Assembly: GCF_002946835.1 (NCBI RefSeq)
Contig: NZ_CP026653.1
Location: 1 to 64,000, forward strand
Reading direction: 5' to 3'
DNA: 64,000 bases
Source: Streptomyces dengpaensis
Lineage (GTDB): Bacteria; Actinomycetota; Actinomycetes; Streptomycetales; Streptomycetaceae
Both the position numbers and the translations under genes were made by a program. The notes under the pieces were generated by a model. The model saw only the letters and a program-made list of their open reading frames with translations. It made no database searches and was not told the origin of the DNA. This document shows, piece by piece, positions 58,358 to 64,000 of this stretch (positions within the stretch are counted from its first letter, which is position 1; each line of letters begins with the position of its first letter).

Positions 58358-60550
58358 CTAGTCGTGGTGGGCGGCGGCCGACGCGAACTTCAGGCCCGCG
58401 TCATCCTTGGCGTCCATGTCCTGGCCGTACACGCGAGCGACCATGGCGGCCGCGAGCATGGCGGCCTCGTTGGCGATGCCGCACTCGATCGCGCAGCGTT
58501 CGGCCTGCTGCTTCATGCGCCCCGCGGCGTCGGCGAGGTCCGTGATCAGGTCGGTGACGGCGGTGGAGATGTTGTGGTCGCCGACCAGGTCGGCGGCCAT
58601 CTCCCGCAGGGCGTCGGCGACCTTGCCGAGCGCCTCCGCGAGGGATTCGGCCCGTTCCTTGTCGATGCCGGCCTGGATGGCGATGTTCGCCATCTCCATC
58701 AGGTACTCGTCGAACGTGATGTCCGTGCGGTGCTGGGCAGCCAAGGTGCCCTGCCCGGACGGCCTGCTGACCTCCGCGCTGCTCACGCTGCTCCCTTCGC
58801 TGGTCGGTCGGCTGGTGCCGGGCCGCTTCGTGTGCGGCTCGGGGGCGGGCGGCAGGCCCTTGGTGCCGGTCGTCATGGCCGCGGGCTTGTCGGGGACGAT
58901 GTCCGCGTCGACGATGTCGTCCTCACCCTTGGCGTCGGTGCGCGGCGGGCGGGTGGGCCGGTCGGTCCACTCCCACGTCGGGGTGGAGTCCTCCTCGCCG
59001 AACGGGCTGTCCGCCGGACGGCCACGCCGACCGGCGCGACCCGTACGACCACGCCCCGCCCGCCCGGTCCGGCCGGTACGGCGAGTACGTCCACGCCGTC
59101 CGGCCCTGCCCGTGCCGCCGGTGCGCCGGCGCCAGAACCGACGACGCTTCTTCGCATCGCCAGACGCCCCGTCACCGGCAGTGGAGTCCTTACCCGGCTC
59201 ATCGCCCGCCTTGCCGTCCTTAGCGGCGCTGGAGGCCCCGTCAGAGCCGTCCTTGGCGGCCTTCCCGTCGGTGCCGCCGTCGGTGCCCTTGCCGTCGTCG
59301 GTGCCCTTGCCCTTGGAGTCCTTGTCCTTGGTCAGGCTCACCTTCTCGGTGCCGTCCTTGGCGTCCTTCGCGTCCTTCGCGTCGGCGCGGCGTTTGTCGA
59401 AGCGGCGCTGGGCTTCCTCCGTGAGGGCCGCACCGAGGGTGGTGCGGCCGGGGTCGGCCGACGCCGCGGCTTCCCGCTTCGCCTTCCGCGCCTCCCCCCG
59501 CTCCGCTTTCTTGGCCCGGCGGTCCTCCCATTCCTTCTGCCGGTTGGCGCGGGCCTGGTCGCGGTCCTTGGTCCGGTCGGCGACGCCGGCGGTGTGCCCG
59601 GCGCTGCGCCGCTCCTGCCGCCCGGCCTGCCGGACCCCGGCGCGCTCCTGACGGCCGCGGGCGCGCTCAGCGCGGGCGCCGGAGGCCGGGCCGTTCTGGC
59701 CCCGGCCGCCGTCGCCCCTTGAGCTGCCAGAGCCCGTCTGGGAGCCTTTCGAGCCCCCGGATGCCCCGTTGCGCCCGGAACCGGCTGCGCGGCCGCCAGA
59801 GCCCGCCTGAGAGCCCTTCGTGCCGCCCTTGCCGCCCCCGGTCGACCCGGATCCCGAACGCCCGGCGCTGCCGCCGGAGTTGGACCCACGAGAGGCGGGC
59901 CCCTTCGAGCCGGAACCGGAGTTGTTGCGGGACGGACCGCTGCCGCCCCCGCCGCGCGAGGGCCCGCCGCCACCGCCACCGCCGGCCTTCGAGCGGCCCT
60001 TGTCCGCCCCCAGGCCGGAGCCGGACGACTTCATGCGGTCGGCGTCGGCCTTTGACCGCGCCGCCGCCTTGTCGCCCTTCGCTTTCATCATCGCGGTGTG
60101 GAGCTTTCCGTTCTGCTCCATCATCGCGACTTCCTGCGCGGTGCGGCCCTCCAGCAGCGCAGCCTTCCGCGCTATTTCAGCCTCACGGAAAGGCGATTCG
60201 CTTTCATGATTGGCCCGCGCCATTTCCAGCCGGAATTCCAGCCAGTCACCGAGACGGTCAGCAAGGGAACGAGGCTGGACATATTCGCCTTCCTCGTATT
60301 CGCCTTCCTCTTCTCCGGCTTCCGGCGGGGTAATTCCGTCCGAGCGCAGCGCCGCCGCCGGGTCCGGAGCTGCCGGAATCGTCGGCAGTTCCATCGTCGT
60401 TTCTTCCGGCGACTCCGGCGGCGCGGGGGGAATGTCCTCCGGCGGCGGAATGGTGTCGGCGTAATCCGGCATCGGCGGTGGCACGTACGAGGAATCACCG
60501 CGCCAGGGGCCGCGGACCAGGATCCCGTTCGGGTCGTCCACGTCGGACAC
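58358..60550 (-). CDS. Large low-complexity protein of the transfer cluster
   Basis: This 730-aa protein has a Pro/Glu-rich start, a helical segment (RLGDWLEFRLEMARANHESE), and then about 350 residues of Gly/Ser/Arg/Lys/Asp-rich sequence with (G)n-S-x repeats, KDAKDAKDG and TGRAGR units. A helical C-terminal domain follows (EYLMEMANIAIQAGIDKERA; DALREMAADLVGDH). GTG 60550 has GGAGGGAGG upstream. The middle is surely disordered and very basic; it could bind DNA or the cell wall. It is common for long disordered proteins to sit in Streptomyces transfer operons, but the role is unknown. Confidence 0.7.
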   Translation of the reverse strand: MSDVDDPNGILVRGPWRGDSSYVPPPMPDYADTIPPPEDIPPAPPESPEETTMELPTIPAAPDPAAALRSDGITPPEAGEEEGEYEEGEYVQPRSLADRLGDWLEFRLEMARANHESESPFREAEIARKAALLEGRTAQEVAMMEQNGKLHTAMMKAKGDKAAARSKADADRMKSSGSGLGADKGRSKAGGGGGGGPSRGGGGSGPSRNNSGSGSKGPASRGSNSGGSAGRSGSGSTGGGKGGTKGSQAGSGGRAAGSGRNGASGGSKGSQTGSGSSRGDGGRGQNGPASGARAERARGRQERAGVRQAGRQERRSAGHTAGVADRTKDRDQARANRQKEWEDRRAKKAERGEARKAKREAAASADPGRTTLGAALTEEAQRRFDKRRADAKDAKDAKDGTEKVSLTKDKDSKGKGTDDGKGTDGGTDGKAAKDGSDGASSAAKDGKAGDEPGKDSTAGDGASGDAKKRRRFWRRRTGGTGRAGRRGRTRRTGRTGRAGRGRTGRAGRRGRPADSPFGEEDSTPTWEWTDRPTRPPRTDAKGEDDIVDADIVPDKPAAMTTGTKGLPPAPEPHTKRPGTSRPTSEGSSVSSAEVSRPSGQGTLAAQHRTDITFDEYLMEMANIAIQAGIDKERAESLAEALGKVADALREMAADLVGDHNISTAVTDLITDLADAAGRMKQQAERCAIECGIANEAAMLAAAMVARVYGQDMDAKDDAGLKFASAAAHHD

Positions 60551-60676
60551 GATGCACCTCCCTCCTGGACTTGACAGAGCGTGGGGTCTTGTGTGCACGC
60601 GTGTGCACGTGCACGTGTGCACGCTTTACACGCGCGAGGCCCCGCCGGAGCCCGGCGGGGCCTTCGCTGGTGACGT

Positions 60677-60985
60677 TCAGTGACGCGGGGGGTGCTTCGC
60701 GAGGACCTGCTCCGCGTACTGCAGGAGGTCGCTCCAGATCCGTCCGTCGCCCTCCGCTCGCTTGTCCATCGCGGTGATGAACAGGCGGCAGATCTGCGCG
60801 AATCCGACGTAGACGTCGCCGCGACCGGCTTTGACGTCCTTGGCGATTCGGGATCGTGCCAGGCGGAGCCAGAATTCCATCTGCCCCGCCTCGCCGCGAG
60901 ATTCGCGGGCTTTGTCCGCCTCTTCCTTCAGCCAGTTCCTGCGCCGTTCGATGGAGCGTTCAGCGCTGCTGAGGGGGCGGTTCAC
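60677..60985 (-). CDS. Small helical protein of the transfer cluster
   Basis: This 102-aa protein (MNRPLSSAERSIERRRNWLK) is helical with a basic N-terminus and GFAQICRLFITAMDKRAEGD. ATG 60985 overlaps the stop of the upstream gene (ATGA), so the two are coupled. The function is unknown. Confidence 0.65.
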   Translation of the reverse strand: MNRPLSSAERSIERRRNWLKEEADKARESRGEAGQMEFWLRLARSRIAKDVKAGRGDVYVGFAQICRLFITAMDKRAEGDGRIWSDLLQYAEQVLAKHPPRH

Positions 60986-61461
60986 GCCGACTCCCTGTTA
61001 CCCAGGTCGTAAATCGACGTAGGAGCACTATAGCCGGGATTCTGGCGCTGCGCACCCTGCTGCGGCGGGTTGGGTGCGGCCTGGAGCTGCTGCGGGTTCT
61101 TCTTCCGCTGCCTTTCCAGCTCTTTTTCCTTCCTGTCCTTGGCCGTATTCACAACGGCCTCGTCGTGGGAGCGGCGCTTATAGGCGCTCTTTTCCAGGCC
61201 CTCGGTGAGGTTGTTCAGGTTCTTGAGGACGTTCCCGAGGGCCTTTTCGACGGGCATCGCGCGCAGCCTCGCGTGGTACCAGCGGTCACCCTCCACGTGC
61301 GTCTTGCGCAGGTGAACGCGGGTCTCGATCGCCAGGGTCTCCAGGTTCTTGCCGATGTCCAGCAGGACCCGCTGAACCTCGGCCAGGTACCGGGCGGTTG
61401 CCTCCGGGCTCTGCGCCACGTCGCGCAGAGGTACGTGCTTCTGGTCGTCGTTGCTGTTCAT
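60982..61461 (-). CDS. Coiled-coil protein of the transfer cluster
   Basis: This 159-aa protein has a helical N-terminal two thirds (ATARYLAEVQRVLLDIGKNL) and a Lys/Arg/Gln-rich tail ending in a Pro/Gln-rich segment (QQLQAAPNPPQQGAQRQNPG). It lies directly downstream of the SpdB-like gene, separated by a hairpin region. It may assist the membrane complex. No family is recognised. Confidence 0.65.
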   Translation of the reverse strand: MNSNDDQKHVPLRDVAQSPEATARYLAEVQRVLLDIGKNLETLAIETRVHLRKTHVEGDRWYHARLRAMPVEKALGNVLKNLNNLTEGLEKSAYKRRSHDEAVVNTAKDRKEKELERQRKKNPQQLQAAPNPPQQGAQRQNPGYSAPTSIYDLGNRESA

Positions 61462-61611
61462 GCGAGAAGACCTCCAGGTCTCGGGGTTGGGGAAGGGGAA
61501 AATCCGCGATCCCCGAGGCTGTTGCGCGGGGTTGGGGCGGTACTCGGTCGTGCCTGGCCCGCGCCCCGCTCGGGGCGGGCACGGGCGAGCGGCCTGCCGG
61601 CCGTGGCCGTC

Positions 61612-61646
61612 ACCGGTCCGCGCTCGGGGTGCGAGCGCGGGCCGGT
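61612..61646 (-). repeat. Intercistronic hairpin downstream of the SpdB-like gene
   Basis: Arms ACCGGTCCGCGCTCG (about 61612-61626) and CGAGCGCGGGCCGGT (about 61632-61646) match at 14 of 15 positions. A further GC-rich stem lies around 61565-61590. The 61462-61679 gap otherwise has no gene. Confidence 0.6.
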
Positions 61647-61679
61647 GGCGACCATGAGCGGCAGGGGTTCCGCCAGGGG

Positions 61680-62235
61680 GTGAGCGCGTCGGCGCTCACC
61701 GGGCGCTCACCTACGCGCCCGGGGCGGCCTCTTCGACCTGAGCGCGCAGGCGCTGAGCGGTCGGGCGGGAGACCGGCTTGTCGGACAGGCCCGCGTCGGT
61801 GAGCGCGTCGCGGATCTCCGTCCACTCGGGACGGCGCCCGAGCTCGGTGTAGAGCAGACGGATACGAGCGTGGCGACGCTCGGTAAGCGCCTCCGTCTCG
61901 CTGCGCGTACGAGCGTCCTCCGCTCGCTGAGCGTCCGTCTCCTCTGTGGCGCGCTCACCCTCGTGAGCGCCAGAGGTGAGCGCCGGGCGCTCACGCTCAC
62001 CGCGAACCTCCCTGGAGGTGAGCGCGCTCACGTCGGGGTGAGCGTGCTCGGTTTCCTCCACGCGCTCGGTGGTGTGAGCGTCCTCGGGGGTGAGCGTGTC
62101 GGCGAGCGCGGCGGGCGCCGTGTCGAGCTTGAGCGCCATCCGCTGGTCCAGCGGAGCCTTCCAGCGCCACAGCCAACCGTGCTCTTCCTTGAGCTGCGCT
62201 CGCAGGTACGTCTGCTCCTGGAGGCGGGTGAGCGC
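61680..62235. repeat. Cluster of GTGAGCGC octamers, candidate clt/TRS locus
   Basis: GTGAGCGC or its complement occurs exactly at 61680, 61692, 61703, 61799, 61951, 61963, 61976, 61987, 62018, 62024 and 62228. One-mismatch GTGAGCGT copies lie at 62038, 62074 and 62090. The first three are in non-coding DNA after the SpdB-like gene; the others lie in its 3' end. TraB-type ATPases of Streptomyces recognise clusters of an 8-bp sequence (TRS) in the clt locus, so this is a candidate recognition site for the ATPase at 55689. Confidence 0.6.
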
Positions 62236-63879
62236 CTCCTGGTAGGAGGTGATCTCCCACAGGATCATCCGGCGGCGAAGGCGGGCGGTGGGGATTGGGG
62301 CGAGGATCCAGCGGGAGCGGCGCACCGTCTCCATCCGCTTCTTGCCGGTGACCGCGCCGATCCGCGTGGCGTACACGTGGGAGGCGATCTCCGAGAACAC
62401 CACCCACAGCAGTGTGAGGGCGGCGTGCCCGAGGCGCCCCGACATGCTGTCGGAGGCGTGCCAGTTCAGGTAGACGGTCACGGCCGTCAGCGCCCTGGGT
62501 ACCCACCGGATCCAGCGCAGCTCCATGCCCATGCGGATCAGGACCAGGTTGGCGCCGGTGAAGGCGGGGATGGAGACGTCGATGCCGACCGGCAGCAGCC
62601 ACGGCCACTCCCAGCCCCACCCGGCCGCCTTGGTCTCCAGCGCGGTGTAGGAGGAGAGCAGACCGATGGTGGAGACGGCTGCGGCGGCCAGCACGATCGC
62701 GACGACTCCCACCAGCTCCCACCCGGTCAGCGGCGGCACGGCGCCGGCGGGCCGGGCGTCGTTGCGTGCCTTGCGCCGTGCGGCGCGCGACTCGGTCCGG
62801 ATCTCCCGGCGACGGGCCCGCTGCACGGTGCGCTGCGTCGCTGCCTCCATGACCCGGTCCGCTTCGGCTCGGGCCTGGGCGGCGGCGGCCTGGTCGGCCG
62901 TGGCCTTCGCCGCTGCCTCCCGGGCCGTCTTCGCATCGGCTTCGGCCTGTTCGCGCAGCCGGGCGACGTCCTTGTCGGCGGCGGCCCGCAGTTCCTCAGC
63001 GGTGGACCGGGCGTCGGCCAGGGCGCGGTCGGCGTCCTGGCGAAGGCCGGCGGCCACCTTCTCGGCTCCGGCCCGCACCTGCACGGCCTGGTCGTCAGCG
63101 CTCTCGCGCATCCGGTCGGCCTCGCCCCGCGCCCGTTCCAGCACATGTTCGGCGTCGGTGGTGGCCCGGGTGCGGGTCTCCGCCGCGGTGCGCTCCGCAC
63201 CGGCCAGCAGCTCGGTACGCGCGGTCTCCGCGTCGGCGAGGGCCTTCGCGGCGGCCTGCGCGGCCTCGGTCTGGACCTGCTCCGCCTGGGCGGCCGCCGT
63301 GGTGGTGACCTCCTGCGCCTGGCGGTGCGCGTCGGCGAGCAGCTGCTCGACAGCCGCCTTGGCGTCGGCGAGGACCTGGTCGGCCTCACCGGCCGCCGTC
63401 GTCGTGACGGTGTCGGCCTTGCGGCGCGCGTCGGCGAGCAGCTGCTCCGCCGTCGCTTCGGCGTCGGCCCGACGCTGGTCGGCGTCGGCGACCGCCGTGG
63501 CGGCGGCCTCCGTGCGGACCCTGTCGGCTTCCTTCATCGCGTCAGCGATGATCTGCGCCTGCTCAGCGTTGACCGCCTCGGTGAATGAGGCGGCCTCCGT
63601 ACGGGCGCCTTCCATCAGTTCGTCGGCGCGCTCCTGGCCGTCGGCGAGGATGCGGGCTGCGTCGTCGGCGGCCAGGTCCCGGAGGTCGGCGGCGCGGTCG
63701 ACGGCGTCGGCCAGGACCGGGTCGGCCTCCGGGTACACCACCGGAGCGGTGTTCTCGGGTGCGGTGGCCTGGGCGGGGATGGAGGCCGGCGGCGTCGGAG
63801 CCTTGGCGCGCCCGTTGGCGCGGGGCTTCGCGGCCGGGGCGGCCTGGCGCCTGCGGCGGGTGGCGGTCTTGGGTGCCAC
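61711..63879 (-). CDS. DUF2637/SpdB-like membrane protein with long coiled-coil stalk
   Basis: This 722-aa protein starts at GTG 63879 behind GAGAGGA. Residues about 60-360 are Ala/Glu/Asp/Arg-rich with repeats such as EQLLADARRKADTV and DQVLADAKAAVEQL, surely a long coiled coil. Four transmembrane helices follow at about 380-530, with WLLPVGIDVSIPAFTGANLV typical of DUF2637 (SpdB family). The C-terminal 60 residues (YTELGRRPEWTEIRDALTDA) look DNA-binding. SpdB proteins aid intramycelial plasmid spread. As the first gene in view it may head the transfer operon. Confidence 0.8.
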   Translation of the reverse strand: MAPKTATRRRRQAAPAAKPRANGRAKAPTPPASIPAQATAPENTAPVVYPEADPVLADAVDRAADLRDLAADDAARILADGQERADELMEGARTEAASFTEAVNAEQAQIIADAMKEADRVRTEAAATAVADADQRRADAEATAEQLLADARRKADTVTTTAAGEADQVLADAKAAVEQLLADAHRQAQEVTTTAAAQAEQVQTEAAQAAAKALADAETARTELLAGAERTAAETRTRATTDAEHVLERARGEADRMRESADDQAVQVRAGAEKVAAGLRQDADRALADARSTAEELRAAADKDVARLREQAEADAKTAREAAAKATADQAAAAQARAEADRVMEAATQRTVQRARRREIRTESRAARRKARNDARPAGAVPPLTGWELVGVVAIVLAAAAVSTIGLLSSYTALETKAAGWGWEWPWLLPVGIDVSIPAFTGANLVLIRMGMELRWIRWVPRALTAVTVYLNWHASDSMSGRLGHAALTLLWVVFSEIASHVYATRIGAVTGKKRMETVRRSRWILAPIPTARLRRRMILWEITSYQEALTRLQEQTYLRAQLKEEHGWLWRWKAPLDQRMALKLDTAPAALADTLTPEDAHTTERVEETEHAHPDVSALTSREVRGERERPALTSGAHEGERATEETDAQRAEDARTRSETEALTERRHARIRLLYTELGRRPEWTEIRDALTDAGLSDKPVSRPTAQRLRAQVEEAAPGA

Positions 63880-63970
63880 GGTGGTGTCCTCTCTTACGTT
63901 CCGGCGCCTCGTGCAAGAGGTCACCGCGGGTCGGCGTCGGTCGGTAGGGTCGTGACCAGGCCCTCCGGGA

Positions 63971-63993
63971 CCCCGGCAGCTCAAATGCCGGGG
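63971..63993. other. Hairpin upstream of the transfer operon
   Basis: Arms CCCCGGCA (63971-63978) and TGCCGGGG (63986-63993) are perfect with a 7-nt loop. It lies about 90 nt upstream of the SpdB-like start, in the likely promoter or leader region, or it ends a transcript from beyond the window. The 63880-64000 stretch has no gene. Confidence 0.5.
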
Positions 63994-64000
63994 ACTCGGA

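Noticed and set aside
63971..63993. A tRNA at the right edge
   Set aside because: The CCCCGGCA/TGCCGGGG hairpin has no anticodon or T-arm context and is only a single stem.
1..64000. CRISPR arrays
   Set aside because: No regularly spaced identical repeats with unique spacers were seen; the octamer cluster at 61680 is irregular and in both orientations.
1..64000. Insertion sequences or transposases
   Set aside because: No DDE, serine or tyrosine recombinase motif was recognised in any credible gene.

Overview
The window is high-GC actinobacterial DNA with GTG/TTG starts, purine-rich ribosome binding sites, long chains of GTGA/ATGA/TGATG-coupled genes and rare TTA codons. It is best read as the left end of a large linear conjugative plasmid of Streptomyces or a close relative. 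Base 1 starts with the 13-nt palindrome that opens archetypal Streptomyces telomeres, followed by six more palindromes in the first 163 nt. The window also carries partition, replication-type, relaxase and transfer genes. The right telomere, terminal-protein genes (tpg/tap) and any chromosomal core genes are not in view.

Layout. 1-3600: telomere, a telomere-proximal superfamily II helicase and a coupled small gene. 3636-13730: accessory metabolism. An APH-type kinase is followed by a leftward operon (2OG-Fe(II) hydroxylase, nucleotidyltransferase, LOG-type, phosphoribosyltransferase, HAD) divergent from an XRE/TPR regulator, then a PLP aminotransferase, a D-Ala-D-Ala-ligase-like ATP-grasp enzyme and a methyltransferase. 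Four of these genes contain a TTA codon, pointing to bldA control. 13900-21450: a second XRE/TPR regulator with a GNAT, two strongly palindromic non-coding elements, an FtsK-type translocase with a truncated paralogue lacking the P-loop lysine, and another APH-type kinase.

21560-32530: a zinc-ribbon-repeat nuclease candidate, strings of hypothetical genes including a tandem paralogue pair, a 2H phosphoesterase, a Ku homologue with a suspicious start, and a replication-relaxation family protein. 32530-33700 is non-coding and full of short direct and inverted repeats, so it is an origin candidate. 34100-40770: a MobF relaxase without helicase domain, a G-poor tract, a RelE/ParE-like gene, and parA-parB with a parS-like site inside parB.

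40850-64000 is essentially one leftward gene train of about 35 genes. Its upstream part (right end) encodes the transfer machinery: a DUF2637/SpdB-like membrane protein, small coiled-coil proteins, a 730-aa disordered protein, an FtsK/TraB-like ATPase and small membrane proteins. Downstream come many small plasmid-type proteins, a P-loop kinase, an ASCH protein, an Lsr2-domain protein, an N6-adenine DNA methylase and a RapZ-C-domain protein. Hairpins fill most non-overlapping gene junctions. A dense cluster of the octamer GTGAGCGC at 61680-62235 is a candidate recognition locus for the transfer ATPase.

All calls come from reading the sequence; no homology search was run. Family names rest on visible motifs, and functions of the many small proteins are unknown.
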